This document shows positions 51,149 through 60,171 of a stretch of 64,000 nucleotides of DNA, in pieces. The stretch is from positions 124,001-188,000 of the forward strand of contig NZ_FNVT01000002.1 of NCBI RefSeq assembly GCF_900108335.1. Direction: 5' to 3'. The translations under genes and the position numbers were made by a program. The notes under the pieces are model-generated. The model was not told the origin of the DNA and did no database searches. It saw only the letters and a list, made by a program, of their open reading frames with translations. Origin of the DNA: Nonomuraea solani (GTDB taxonomy: Bacteria; Actinomycetota; Actinomycetes; Streptosporangiales; Streptosporangiaceae). Each line of letters starts with the position of its first letter. Position 1 is the first letter of the stretch.

Positions 51149-54100
51149 ATGGAGTTTCGCCTGCTCGGCCCGGTGGAGGTATGGAGTGAGGGCGGCCAGG
51201 TGCCGCTCGGGGGCTCCAAACCGCGGGCGCTGCTCGCCGCGCTGCTGCTGGACGCGGGGCGGGTGATCCCCAGGGAGCGGCTGATCGGGGCGGTGTGGGA
51301 CGAGGACCCGCCGTCCACGGCACGCCAGATCCTGCACACGTACGTGGCCTCGCTGCGCCGGGCCTTCACCGGCGCGGGGCTGCCGCCCGTGATCGTGTCC
51401 CATCGCGTGGGCTACCTCGCCGAGGTCCCGCCGCAGTCCCTGGACAAGCTCGTCTTCGAGCGGCACGTCGCCGAAGCGCGAGCAGCGGCCAAGGAGGGCG
51501 CCCATCTCAGGGCCGGGGAGCTGTTCCGGGCGGCGCTCAAGCTCTGGCGCGGGGCCGCGCTGGGCGGGATCGGCGACTCCTTCCTGCGTACCGAGGCCGA
51601 GAGGCTGGAGGAGCTGCGGCTGGCGGTCATCGAGGAGCGGGTGGCCGCCGACCTGGCCGCCGGTCAGGACGAACAGCTCATCGAGGAGCTGGGCGAGCTC
51701 GTCGCGCTGCACCCCGGGCGTGAACGGCTGCGCCGTGACCTGATGACGGCGCTGTACCGGGCGGGCCGGCAGGCCGACGCGCTGGCCGTCTACCAGCACG
51801 GCCGGCGGGTCCTGCTCGACGAGCTGGGCATCGAGCCGGGGCCGGAGTTACGCCGGGTGCAGGCCGCGATCCTGCGCTCCGACCCTGCTCTGCTGCACGC
51901 CGCCACGCCCGCCGCGCGTCTGCCCCGGCAGCTTCCGCCGCCCGTACCGGACTTCACCGGTCGCGCCGAGGAGCTGTCCGTCTTGTGCGGACATCTGATG
52001 AAATCGGACACCATGCCGCTCTGCGTCATCTCCGGGCAGGGCGGCGCGGGCAAGTCGGCGCTGGCGCTGCAGGCCGCCTACCAGGTCGCGGACGCGTACC
52101 CGGACGGGCAGCTCCACATCGAACTGCGTGGCACGAGCGAGACGCCCGCCACCCCGGAGGAGGTTCTGGGCCGGCTGCTGCGCGAGCTGGAGCCGCCCGG
52201 CACGCCGTCACCCGGCACGCTGGAGGAGCGGGCCGGGCGCTACCGCACGTTGCTGGCCGGCCGGCGCAAGCTGGTGGTGCTGGAGGACGCGGCCTCCGAG
52301 AGTCAGGTACGCCCGCTGTTACCGGGCGCCGGCGGCTGCGGCGTCATCGTGACCTCGCGCAACCGGCTCGCCGGGCTGGCCGGGGCGGCCTTCCTGGACC
52401 TCGGCCTGCTGCCCGCGCAGGCCGCGTTCGACCTGCTGGCGCGTATCACCGGCGAGGAGCGGATCGCCGCCGACCCCGACGCGGCCTGGCGCGTCGTGGG
52501 CCAGTGCGGCGGTCTGCCCCTCGCGCTGCGGGTGGCGGGGGCACGGCTGGCTTCGCGCCGCCAGTGGACGGTCGCGCGGCTGGCCGACCGGCTGGCCGAC
52601 GAGCGCCGCAGGCTGGACGAGCTGGCCGTCGGCGACCAGGAGGTGCGCGCCAGCATCGGCCTGAGCTACCGGCTGCTGCCCGAGCCGGCCAGGAGCGCGC
52701 TGCGCCGGCTCGGCCTGCTCGGGCTGCCGCACTTCGGCGTCTGGATCGCCGCCGCGGCCACCGAGACCGGCCCGGACGAGGCGGAGCAGGTGCTGGAGCA
52801 GCTCGTCGACGCGTCGCTGGTGGACATGGTGGAGACGGACGCGGCGGGACAGATCCGCTACCGGCTGCACGACCTGATCCGGCTGTTCGCCGCGGAACGC
52901 GCGGTGGCGGAGGAGCCGGAGCAGGCCCGTACGGCCGCCGTCACCAGGGTGCTGGGCGGCTGGTTGTGGCTGGTGCAGCAGCTCGACGCCGAACGGCCCA
53001 CGGGGGTGATCCCGAGGCGCGCCGCCGGTGGACTGGCCTACCCGCTGGCGGAGGAGATGGCGCGGACGGTGCTCGCCGACCCGCCCGCCTGGATCCGGCG
53101 GGAGGAGGAGGCGCTGGTCGTCGCGGTGGAGCTGGCGGCCGCGATGGATCTGGACGAGATCGCGGTCGAGCTGGCCGCCGCGCTGTCGTCGGTGGCGTTC
53201 GAGGGCAGTCAATACGTCTTCGACAACCCGTTCACGACCTGGAACCGTACCCATCAGGCCGCCCTGGCGGTGGCGCGGCGGATGGACAACGCGCTCGGCG
53301 AGGCCAAGTTGCTGGCCGGGCTGGGCCAGCTCAGCTACGAGCGCGACCTGTACGCCGAGTCGCGCGAATATCTCGGCCAGGCGCTGTCGCTGTTCCGCAC
53401 CGCCAAGGACGTCCGCGGCGAGGCCACCGTCCTGGCCGCGCTCGGCGCGGCCTGCCGCGAGCAGGGCTACCTGCCCGAGGCGCTGCACTTCCTGGGCGGG
53501 GCGGAACACCTGTGGGCCGGTCTCGCCGATCCGCAGGCCGTCGCCCACGTCAAGCGGCTGGCGGGCACCGTGTACCTGGAGCGCGGCGACTACCCGGCCG
53601 CGCAGGCCGCGCTCGCCGCCGCGCTGTCGCTGTACCAGGAGGCCGGCAACCGCCGCGGCGAGGGCCTCGTCCTGCGCAACCTGTCGCTGTACCACCGCGC
53701 GCGCGGGGAACTGGAGCCCTCGCTGGAGCTGGCCGAACGCGCGCTGGCGATCTTCCTCGACCTGGGTGACCGGTTCATGGTCGCCTACTGCCGGCGCTCC
53801 CTGGGCAAGACCCTGACCCGGCTCGGCCGGCACGACGAGGCCCGCCGCCTGCTGAAGGAGTCGCTCGACGTCTCGCGCACGGTCCACGACCGCTGGGGCG
53901 AGGCCTGCACCCTGCGTACCCTTGGCGAGCTGCATCTGGCAGAAGGCCGGCTCTACCAGGCCAAAGAGCGTCTGGAGGAGTCACTGCGGCTGTGGGAGAC
54001 GCTGCGCATCGACCTGTTCCGCGGGCGTACGCTGCGCGACCTCGCCCTGGTGCACCAGGCGCTCGGGGATGACGCGCTCGCCGGCTCCCTGCGGGCGGAG

Positions 54101-54160
54101 GCCCTGGAGATCTTCCGGTTGCACGACGCCCGTGAGCACGGCGAGCCCGTCGCGCTGTAA
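51149..54160 (+). CDS. AfsR/SARP-family regulator with NB-ARC and TPR domains
   Basis: 1003 residues. The OmpR-type HTH (about 1-95, MEFRLLGPVEVW) and BTAD (about 95-245, ending LLDELGIEPGPELRRVQAAI) are followed by an NB-ARC ATPase with P-loop GQGGAGKSALAL (about residue 300), then a winged-helix region and about 380 residues of TPRs. The ATG follows GGGGAG. AfsR-type proteins activate secondary metabolism or development in response to phosphorylation. The divergent neighbour is the wall-hydrolase set, an unusual partner. Confidence 0.9.
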   Translation: MEFRLLGPVEVWSEGGQVPLGGSKPRALLAALLLDAGRVIPRERLIGAVWDEDPPSTARQILHTYVASLRRAFTGAGLPPVIVSHRVGYLAEVPPQSLDKLVFERHVAEARAAAKEGAHLRAGELFRAALKLWRGAALGGIGDSFLRTEAERLEELRLAVIEERVAADLAAGQDEQLIEELGELVALHPGRERLRRDLMTALYRAGRQADALAVYQHGRRVLLDELGIEPGPELRRVQAAILRSDPALLHAATPAARLPRQLPPPVPDFTGRAEELSVLCGHLMKSDTMPLCVISGQGGAGKSALALQAAYQVADAYPDGQLHIELRGTSETPATPEEVLGRLLRELEPPGTPSPGTLEERAGRYRTLLAGRRKLVVLEDAASESQVRPLLPGAGGCGVIVTSRNRLAGLAGAAFLDLGLLPAQAAFDLLARITGEERIAADPDAAWRVVGQCGGLPLALRVAGARLASRRQWTVARLADRLADERRRLDELAVGDQEVRASIGLSYRLLPEPARSALRRLGLLGLPHFGVWIAAAATETGPDEAEQVLEQLVDASLVDMVETDAAGQIRYRLHDLIRLFAAERAVAEEPEQARTAAVTRVLGGWLWLVQQLDAERPTGVIPRRAAGGLAYPLAEEMARTVLADPPAWIRREEEALVVAVELAAAMDLDEIAVELAAALSSVAFEGSQYVFDNPFTTWNRTHQAALAVARRMDNALGEAKLLAGLGQLSYERDLYAESREYLGQALSLFRTAKDVRGEATVLAALGAACREQGYLPEALHFLGGAEHLWAGLADPQAVAHVKRLAGTVYLERGDYPAAQAALAAALSLYQEAGNRRGEGLVLRNLSLYHRARGELEPSLELAERALAIFLDLGDRFMVAYCRRSLGKTLTRLGRHDEARRLLKESLDVSRTVHDRWGEACTLRTLGELHLAEGRLYQAKERLEESLRLWETLRIDLFRGRTLRDLALVHQALGDDALAGSLRAEALEIFRLHDAREHGEPVAL

Positions 54161-54248
54161 GGCGATTTCAGCGGTTTTGGAGCTTCGTGGACCACGATGG
54201 AGCCGGCGTCTCACGCGGGAGGCGCCCCTGGTCCCCACCGAAGGCCCC

Positions 54249-54908
54249 ATGACTGAGATCGTTCTTCTTTCCGACACGAGGATCGCCGGAGTGGTGGTGC
54301 GGGAGTGCGGCGAACCACTGGTCGACCTGCGTCGCCTGGAGGCCGTACGGTTGGACGCGCGCCTGGCCGACGACGCCGGCGCGTTCGCGCACGTCCGGCT
54401 GAGCGTCGCCGACCGCCTGGTCGCCGCCCAGACCCAACTCCCCCGCGGGCTGCGCCTGCTGGTCGTCGAGGGCTACCGCCCCGCGGCCCTGCAGGAACGC
54501 TATTTCGCCTCCAGCCTCGCCCGCCTGTCGGCGGCGCACCCGGAGTGGGACGGCGAACGGCTGCGGATCGAGGCCAGCCGGTACGTCTCCCCGCCCGAGG
54601 TGGCCCCCCACACCTCCGGAGGCGCCGTGGACCTGACCCTGTGCACGGCGGAGGGGGTGGAGCTGCCGATGGGCACCTCGGTCAACGCCACCCCGCCGGA
54701 GAGCGACGAGGCCTGCTACACCGACGCGCCGGACATTTCCGCCGAGGCCAGGCGGAACCGCCAGACCCTGGGTGCGGCGATGACGGCGGCCGGCTTCGTG
54801 AACTATCCGACCGAGTGGTGGCACTGGTCCTACGGAGACCGCTACTGGGCCCACCTCTCGGGAGCCCGCCACGCCGGCTACGGCCCAGCGGCCGAACCGG
54901 CCCATTGA
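54249..54908 (+). CDS. VanX-type D-Ala-D-Ala dipeptidase (M15D)
   Basis: 219 residues. Zinc-site motifs are TSGGAVDLTL preceded by PH (SxHxxGxAVD-like) and the C-terminal EWWHWSYGDRYW; an Arg lies in VEGYRPAALQ. There is no signal peptide, so it should act in the cytosol, as VanX does, or recycle D-Ala-D-Ala. No vanH/vanA or VanRS genes are near, so a glycopeptide-resistance role cannot be claimed. The ATG at 54249 has GAAGG upstream. It is 88 bases after the AfsR-like gene. Confidence 0.87.
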   Translation: MTEIVLLSDTRIAGVVVRECGEPLVDLRRLEAVRLDARLADDAGAFAHVRLSVADRLVAAQTQLPRGLRLLVVEGYRPAALQERYFASSLARLSAAHPEWDGERLRIEASRYVSPPEVAPHTSGGAVDLTLCTAEGVELPMGTSVNATPPESDEACYTDAPDISAEARRNRQTLGAAMTAAGFVNYPTEWWHWSYGDRYWAHLSGARHAGYGPAAEPAH

Positions 54909-54915
54909 ACACGTC

Positions 54916-55653
54916 CTATATCTCCGGTGGTGCCTGCAGATCGTGGGCGCGGAACAGAACGGCGTGCTCGACGCCCATGGCCTCGCCGCTCATCGCGGTG
55001 AACTTCGGGATGAAATCCCCGGGGGCGGGGTGGTCCGGGAGCGCGGCCAGGTACGCCGCGTGTGCCTCCAGCGAGGCGACGCCACGGCGCAGCGGCTCAC
55101 CCGTGACGTCCACGCCGTGGGTCGCGGAGCCGGCGAGCCCGGGGACGATGTACCAGCGCGCGGAGTGCGGTTCGAGGCCATCGTCGTCGACCTGCTCCGG
55201 GAAGACCCACCGGTTGCCCGCGTCGCGCACCGCGTCAAGCGTCGCGAGCCCGGCCGCGCGGTGGTCGGCCTGGTCGAAGCCATAGGGCGTCTCGATCTCA
55301 TAACCGGTGCCGAGTACGACGTCGGGCTTGAACCGGCGGATCTCCCGGCAGATGTCCCGGCGCAGGTCGAGCCCGTAGACGAGCACACCGTCCGGATGTT
55401 CGAGGACGGTCAGGTGCTTGACGCCCACGACGGCGCAGGCGGCCCGCTGCTCGGCGACGCGCAGGCGAGCCGTCTCCTCCGGAGGGTTCGGCATGCCGGC
55501 CTCGCCGCGGGTGAGCAGGAGGTAACCGACCTCGATGCCGCGCGCGGTCCAGCGAGCGACGGCCGCGGACGTGCCGTACTCCATGTCGTCAGGATGCGCG
55601 ACGACGCAGAGCACGCGCTGGAAGGACTCCTCGGGGAGAGCAGGCAATGTCAT
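54916..55653 (-). CDS. PIG-L/LmbE-family deacetylase
   Basis: 245 residues with the zinc motif VAHPDDMEYG near residue 20 and the second His site in DQADHRAAG near 130. The family removes N-acetyl groups from glucosamine-containing small molecules (mycothiol, bacillithiol, glycopeptides and others). The substrate is undetermined. The ATG at 55653 has GGAAGG nine bases upstream; the longer frame begins in unrelated sequence. It converges with the VanX-type gene and is divergent from the histidine kinase gene. Confidence 0.88.
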   Translation of the reverse strand: MTLPALPEESFQRVLCVVAHPDDMEYGTSAAVARWTARGIEVGYLLLTRGEAGMPNPPEETARLRVAEQRAACAVVGVKHLTVLEHPDGVLVYGLDLRRDICREIRRFKPDVVLGTGYEIETPYGFDQADHRAAGLATLDAVRDAGNRWVFPEQVDDDGLEPHSARWYIVPGLAGSATHGVDVTGEPLRRGVASLEAHAAYLAALPDHPAPGDFIPKFTAMSGEAMGVEHAVLFRAHDLQAPPEI

Positions 55654-55783
55654 GCGGGACATCCTTCCGCGTTGCGGGCCGTTTTGGGCGGCGAAACTCC
55701 ATTCGCACGCATTAGCGCCACCGTGGCGGCGGGCCGGCCGAATGACGTTTGGCGCGCACGACGTACCGGCATAGCGTTTGATC

Positions 55784-56950
55784 ATGATGCGGCGAGTGCT
55801 GGACTGGTGGAGCGAGCATCCTCAGCTCGCCGATCCGCTGCTGGCTGTGGCAGCCTGTACGTTCCTCCTGGTAGAGGTGCCCTACAGCGACCACACCATC
55901 GCCAGTCCCGGCAGCCTGCCCGTGACGTTCTGGGGTGACCTGCTGGCCTATGCGAGCCTCGCCGTGCGGCGCACGTACCCGGTGCCGGTGCTGGCGCTGG
56001 TGTGGACGCTGTGGTTCGCCGGTGGCCGGTGGGACATCTGGGCGGAGTGGAACGCCTCGTGGTCGGAGTTGAGCACGCCGACCGCCCTCATGCTCGTGCT
56101 CTACACCGCGGGCCGGTGGACGTCCTCGCGCTGGCCGGTCGTCTTCCTCGCCGGCACGCTGCTGCCGACGATCGTGACGGTGGTGCGGATGTGGGCGGGG
56201 CCGGTGGTGCCCGAGCCGCCGGACGACCTGTTCGCGGTGTCGTTCGTGACCTGTGTGGCGGCATGGATGCTGGGCAGGCTGCGGCGGTCGGAGGCCGAGG
56301 CGGTGGCGCGCGCCGCGGCCCGCGCCGAAGAGAGCAAGGCCCAGGCCGCGCTGGCCGAGGAACGCATCCGCATCGCCCGCGAACTCCACGACATCTTGGC
56401 GCACAACGTGAGCGCCATGGTGATCCAGTCGTCGAGCGCGGGCGTCTCGCTGCTGAGCGACGACAAGGCCGGGGCGAGCGCGGCCGTCGAGGTGATCGGG
56501 CACGTGGGCCGTACCGCGCTGGCCGAGTTGCGGCTGCTGCTCGGCGTGCTGCGGGAGGGCCCGACGGTGCCGCGGCCGGGGATCGAGGCGATCCGGGAGC
56601 TGGCCGAGTGGCTGCCCATCGACGTGCGATTACGTGTCGAGGGCCCGACTCGTCAGGTTCCGGATGACATGGGCCTGGCCGCGTACCGGATCGTGCAGGA
56701 GGCGTTGACGAACACGCTCAAGCACGCCGGCAAGGACGCCGAGGCCGAGGTGGTGCTGCGCTACACGGCGGACGCCCTGCACATCCAGGTCACCGACGAC
56801 GGCGCCGGGGGCGCGGAGCGCGAGTGGACCGGCGGGGGCGGGCACGGCCTGATCGGCATGCGCGAACGCGCCGAGGCACTCGGCGGCACGGCGCACGGGG
56901 CACCGCTGCCGGAGGGCGGGTTCAGGGTCGAGGTGACCCTGCCCTGGTAG
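55784..56950 (+). CDS. NarL-type sensor histidine kinase without adjacent response regulator
   Basis: About 388 residues. Five to six hydrophobic segments (about 15-170) precede a HisKA_3 helix with the phospho-acceptor His in IARELHDILAHNVSAMV (about residue 203), the N box IVQEALTNTLKHAGKDA and the G box HGLIGMRERAEALGG. Kinases of this form are normally followed at once by a LuxR-type response regulator. Here the next 130 bases are the tail of an unrelated monooxygenase gene, so the partner has been lost or is elsewhere. Confidence 0.88.
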   Translation: MMRRVLDWWSEHPQLADPLLAVAACTFLLVEVPYSDHTIASPGSLPVTFWGDLLAYASLAVRRTYPVPVLALVWTLWFAGGRWDIWAEWNASWSELSTPTALMLVLYTAGRWTSSRWPVVFLAGTLLPTIVTVVRMWAGPVVPEPPDDLFAVSFVTCVAAWMLGRLRRSEAEAVARAAARAEESKAQAALAEERIRIARELHDILAHNVSAMVIQSSSAGVSLLSDDKAGASAAVEVIGHVGRTALAELRLLLGVLREGPTVPRPGIEAIRELAEWLPIDVRLRVEGPTRQVPDDMGLAAYRIVQEALTNTLKHAGKDAEAEVVLRYTADALHIQVTDDGAGGAEREWTGGGGHGLIGMRERAEALGGTAHGAPLPEGGFRVEVTLPW

Positions 56951-56975
56951 CGGCGCACCGTGGCCCGGTTCCGCT

Positions 56976-57104
56976 CTAGGGTGTGCCGAACCAGTCGGTG
57001 AGGGCCTGTCGCAGCGCGGGTGCGGCGGGTTCGCCGGTGGTCGCGGCCCAGGTGATGTGGGCGTCCGGGCGGATCAGCAGGGCGTCGGCGGGCCAGCCCC
57101 ATTG
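56976..57104 (-). pseudogene. C-terminal tail of an FAD-dependent aromatic monooxygenase
   Basis: About 42 codons: GWPADALLIRPDAHITWAA, then APALRQALTDWFGTP and TAG. This matches the C-terminus of PheA/TfdB-type FAD hydroxylases, where DALLVRPDGHVAWR closes the FAD site. The remainder of the gene is absent. The homology ends at about 57104, where the opposite-strand regulator fragment begins. Confidence 0.7.
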
Positions 57105-57653
57105 GGCCGGTCAGGCCCTTGGCGTGCAGGCCTATCTGCTGGCCGTCCAGGGCGAGGAGGAGGGCTGCCGCGAGCGGGCCGCTCGCGTGCTCGACGACGA
57201 CAGCGGCGGCGGGCACCGGGCCCGCTGGGCGCTGGGCCTGCTGGAGCTCGGCCACGGGCGGGCCGCGGAGGCGCTGGAACACCTGCTCGTCCTGTACGAC
57301 GGCGCCGCCCGCCACCCGCTCCCCGCCGAGCGCAGCCTGCCCGACCTGGTCGAGGCCGCCGTACGCCTGGGCAGATACAACCTGGCCACCGGTGCCCTGA
57401 CCCGCTTCGAGCACGCCCGGACCCGCCTGCTGTACGGCGAGTGGCTCCGTCGTACCCGCCGCAAGGCCGAGGCACGCGAGCAGCACTCGGCGGCACTGGA
57501 GACCTTCGACCGCATCGGCGCCCACCCCTGGGCCGAACGCACCCATCACGAGCTCACCGCGGGCGCCGCGGCCACCACCTCTACCGGGCCTTCCCCAAGC
57601 TCGGCGTCAACTCCCGCCGCGACCTCGCCGGCCTCGTCCTGACGAACGACTGA
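57098..57653 (+). pseudogene. broken large LuxR (LAL-type) regulator, C-terminal part
   Basis: From about 57098 the plus strand gives HWAGQALGVQAYLLAVQG, a helical repeat region with TRFEHARTRLLYGEWLRRTR and AHPWAERTHHELTAG. This is the typical region just before the HTH of large ATP-binding LuxR regulators. At about 57569 the frame shifts and HHLYRAFPKLGVNSRRDLAG with the stop follows, the end of the LuxR HTH. The N-terminal ATPase half and the first HTH helices are lost, so there are at least two deletions. Confidence 0.72.
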
Positions 57654-57675
57654 CGCCTTCGCGGCGGCCGCGCGT

Positions 57676-57755
57676 TGGTGTCGCTGTCCAGCGCCGCGAT
57701 CACGATCTGGCTGCTCGCCGTCGGAGTCGCGATGATGCGAGACCGCCCCGCCTAG
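57676..57755 (+). pseudogene. C-terminal tail of a membrane protein
   Basis: About 26 codons, VSLSSAAITIWLLAVGVAMM then RDRPA and a stop. It reads as a last transmembrane helix with a positive cytoplasmic end. Nothing upstream continues the frame as protein-like sequence. The stop overlaps the convergent lectin gene's stop in one CTAG. It is a likely remnant, weakly supported. Confidence 0.35.
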
Positions 57756-58273
57756 CCGACTGTGGTGATCACCCAGGCCTGCTCGCTCGCTCCCCTCTTG
57801 CACGACCACTGGATGGCGGCCTTGCCCTTGCGCGCCTGGCCGCCCCCGATCGCCAGGCACATCTGGGTCGCGCCGTTCATGAAGTGATGCGCCTTGAAGT
57901 CGTCCGCCCTGAGGCTCCTGTCCCGCGGCGCCGACCTGGGCTTCCAGCGCTGCTCCCACCCTCTTTTGCACGGCCACTGGATGGCTGACTTGCCCCTGCG
58001 CGCCTCGCCGTGGCCGATGGCCAGGCACATGCCGGTGGCGACGTTGGCCATGTACCCATCGGACGACATCAGCCAGTGCTGCTCCCGCCCGCCGTTGCAC
58101 GGCCACTGGATCGCGGCCTTGCCCTTGCGCGCCTCGCCGTGGCCGATCGCCAGGCACATGCCGGTGGCGACGTTCTTGAGCTCGACGACGGATCCACCGG
58201 CCGCCTGGGCGGGCACCGCCATCAGGCCACCGGCCAGCACGACACCGGTCAGGAGTGTGATCGCTGTACGCAT
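57752..58273 (-). CDS. secreted ricin-type beta-trefoil lectin domain protein
   Basis: 173 residues. The ATG at 58273 follows GGACGGAACG. A signal peptide (about 1-26, ending AQA) leads to three similar repeats with ATGMCLAIGHGEA or ATQMCLAIGGGQA and a following IQWPC or IQWSC, each a trefoil lobe with QxW-like Trp and paired Cys. It is probably a small carbohydrate-binding protein at the cell surface. Repeats 1 and 2 are very similar in DNA as well, suggesting internal duplication. Confidence 0.82.
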   Translation of the reverse strand: MRTAITLLTGVVLAGGLMAVPAQAAGGSVVELKNVATGMCLAIGHGEARKGKAAIQWPCNGGREQHWLMSSDGYMANVATGMCLAIGHGEARRGKSAIQWPCKRGWEQRWKPRSAPRDRSLRADDFKAHHFMNGATQMCLAIGGGQARKGKAAIQWSCKRGASEQAWVITTVG

Positions 58274-58406
58274 ACGTTCCGTCCTCTCTGTGGTCACTGG
58301 GGAGGACGGTAACCGGGGCGTTGTTGAGGATCCGTTGAGTTTCCGCTCAGCGACCCCAAGAGGCGGAAACGCCGAGGAAACACGATCCGGACTTCAATGA
58401 GCCGCC

Positions 58407-59681
58407 GTGACCATAGATCGACGGAACTTCCTGACGCGAGCGGGCCTGACGGCCGGTGCCGCGATGCTCACCCTGCTGCCGTCGGAGTCCGCGACGGCCC
58501 TGTCGTCCCCCGGCGGCGAACCTGACCGGCTCTTCAGGGCGGGCAGGTTCGCCGAAGCCGACCGCGCCTACGCGCGCCTGCTCCGCGCGAACCCGGCCGA
58601 TGCCCACGCACTGGCGCGGCGCGGCCGCATCGCGCTGCTGGCGAACCGGTTCGAGCGGGCCGAACGCTTCCTCACCGAGGCCATCCGCCTGGCCCCCGGC
58701 GACGCCTTCTCCAAGCGGCAACTCGCCGAGTGCCACATCCGCCAGGACGACCTGCCGCCCGCCGTCCCCCTGCTCCAAGGCACCGGCGACCAGATGGACG
58801 CGGCGGAGGCCGTCCAGTACGCGAGCGTGACCGGCGCCCCGTACCGGCTCCAGGGCGCGCAGCAGACCCGGCTTCCGTTCGTCGGCGTCGATCCTCTCCC
58901 CTCCGTACGGGCCTCGGTGAACGGCGGCGAGCCGCAGACGTTCCTCATCGACACCGGGGGCACCCTGGCCCTGTCCACCACGACGGCCGAGCGGGCCGGC
59001 CTGCGCGCGGTGTCCACCAGCACCACCCATCCCGCCGGGCAGACCCTCACCACCTACCACGGCGTCATGCCGTCGTTCGGGCTGGGCGACATCACGCTGG
59101 GCACCGTCCCCGTGGTCTGGTACGACCTGCGCATGCCCAACCTGCCGGACGGCACCCGGCCCGCCGGCGTCATCGGCACCACGCTGCTCTACCACTTCAT
59201 CGCCACCATGGACTACGCCGAGCAGGCGCTCGTCCTGCGGCGCAAGACCGCCGCGCAGGCGCGCCAGGCCTGGGCCGAGGCCGCGGGCAGGGGCGCCGGC
59301 CGCCTGCCGCTGTGGCTGGCGAAGGACCACGTGCCCTGCACGCTGGGCAGCGTCAACGACTACGGGCCTGGTGTGGCCTCGGTCGACACCGGCGGCATGG
59401 GCCTGGGCATCCTGATGACCGAGGACGGGGCCAAACGGGCCGGCGTCGAGATCGACTACGACCATCCGCAGAACTCCGGCGGAATGCCGTCCTACCCGAT
59501 CACCCCGGCCCGGATCAGCCTGGGGCGGGCGGTGGGCCGGAACGTCCCGGGTGTGGTGGGCGCCTGGCCATGGTTGGACATGTTCGGATTCGAGACGGTC
59601 GGCAACTTCACCCACGAGTTCTTCAGGTCCCGCGCCATCACGTTCGACTATGCCGGAATGAACTTCTACGTCACGGCCTGA
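58407..59681 (+). CDS. Tat-exported aspartic-protease-like protein with TPR
   Basis: 424 residues. The start (GTG) gives MTIDRRNFLTRAGLTAGAAM, a twin-arginine signal. Residues about 42-130 form two TPR helices pairs (AGRFAEADRAYARLLRANPA). The rest is an acid-protease fold with two Asp motifs, FLIDTGGTLALS near residue 180 and ASVDTGGMGLGIL near 327, as in bilobal retropepsin/pepsin-like proteins. A folded, Tat-exported TPR-protease combination is uncommon. Activity is not certain since both motifs are DTGG rather than DTGS/DSGT. Confidence 0.78.
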   Translation: MTIDRRNFLTRAGLTAGAAMLTLLPSESATALSSPGGEPDRLFRAGRFAEADRAYARLLRANPADAHALARRGRIALLANRFERAERFLTEAIRLAPGDAFSKRQLAECHIRQDDLPPAVPLLQGTGDQMDAAEAVQYASVTGAPYRLQGAQQTRLPFVGVDPLPSVRASVNGGEPQTFLIDTGGTLALSTTTAERAGLRAVSTSTTHPAGQTLTTYHGVMPSFGLGDITLGTVPVVWYDLRMPNLPDGTRPAGVIGTTLLYHFIATMDYAEQALVLRRKTAAQARQAWAEAAGRGAGRLPLWLAKDHVPCTLGSVNDYGPGVASVDTGGMGLGILMTEDGAKRAGVEIDYDHPQNSGGMPSYPITPARISLGRAVGRNVPGVVGAWPWLDMFGFETVGNFTHEFFRSRAITFDYAGMNFYVTA

Positions 59682-59749
59682 GCCCCGCACGGAGGCGTAC
59701 GCTGACCTTGTCCACGGGAGGAACCATCCATACCCGAAGCTCCCGCCCG

Positions 59750-59990
59750 GCAGGGGCTGGTTCGACCCGCTCATCGTCCTGGCGGCGGCCGGTGGAGCAG
59801 GTCGTCGAGACCACGGACCGGCTGCGGGCCGAGTGGGTCGCGGCCGGTCGTGATCAGGCGGAGCCGAGGTGCGTCTACGGCATCCCGTACAGGACGCCCG
59901 CGGAGTTGCGGGCGCGAGATCGCGGTGCTGCCCTGGGCTCCGGAGCGGGACCTGCCGGAGGTTCTCGACGAGGTCGCCGACCAGCTGTGA
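59750..59990 (+). pseudogene. remnants of an LLM-class oxidoreductase
   Basis: Short pieces in changing frames follow the order of an F420-dependent LLM enzyme: WFDPLIVLAAA, then VEQVVETTDRLRAEWVAAGR, and finally IAVLPWAPERDLPEVLDEVA with DQL and TGA 59988-59990. At least two internal deletions or frameshifts separate them. It is a decayed gene. The remaining bases to 60171 hold nothing I recognise apart from a possible weak tail (RWTAVHVL) before 60164. Confidence 0.5.
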
Positions 59991-60171
59991 TCCAGCAACG
60001 GCTTCTCGTGCGTGGGTTCCATCAGATGGAACGGCATCTGGCCCGCCTCGTTCCCGGCGAGGAAGCCTGACGGAGTCGCGGACGCGCTGTGGCTGATCTC
60101 GCCCGGCGATCCGCGGTGGACGGCCGTCCACGTGCTCTGTTCCACGATGCCGGGAAAGACGTGATGAAGCG

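Noticed and set aside
54249..54908. Glycopeptide (vancomycin) resistance locus
   Set aside because: Only a VanX-type dipeptidase is present; vanH, vanA and a VanRS pair are absent. A D-Ala-D-Ala recycling role is equally possible.
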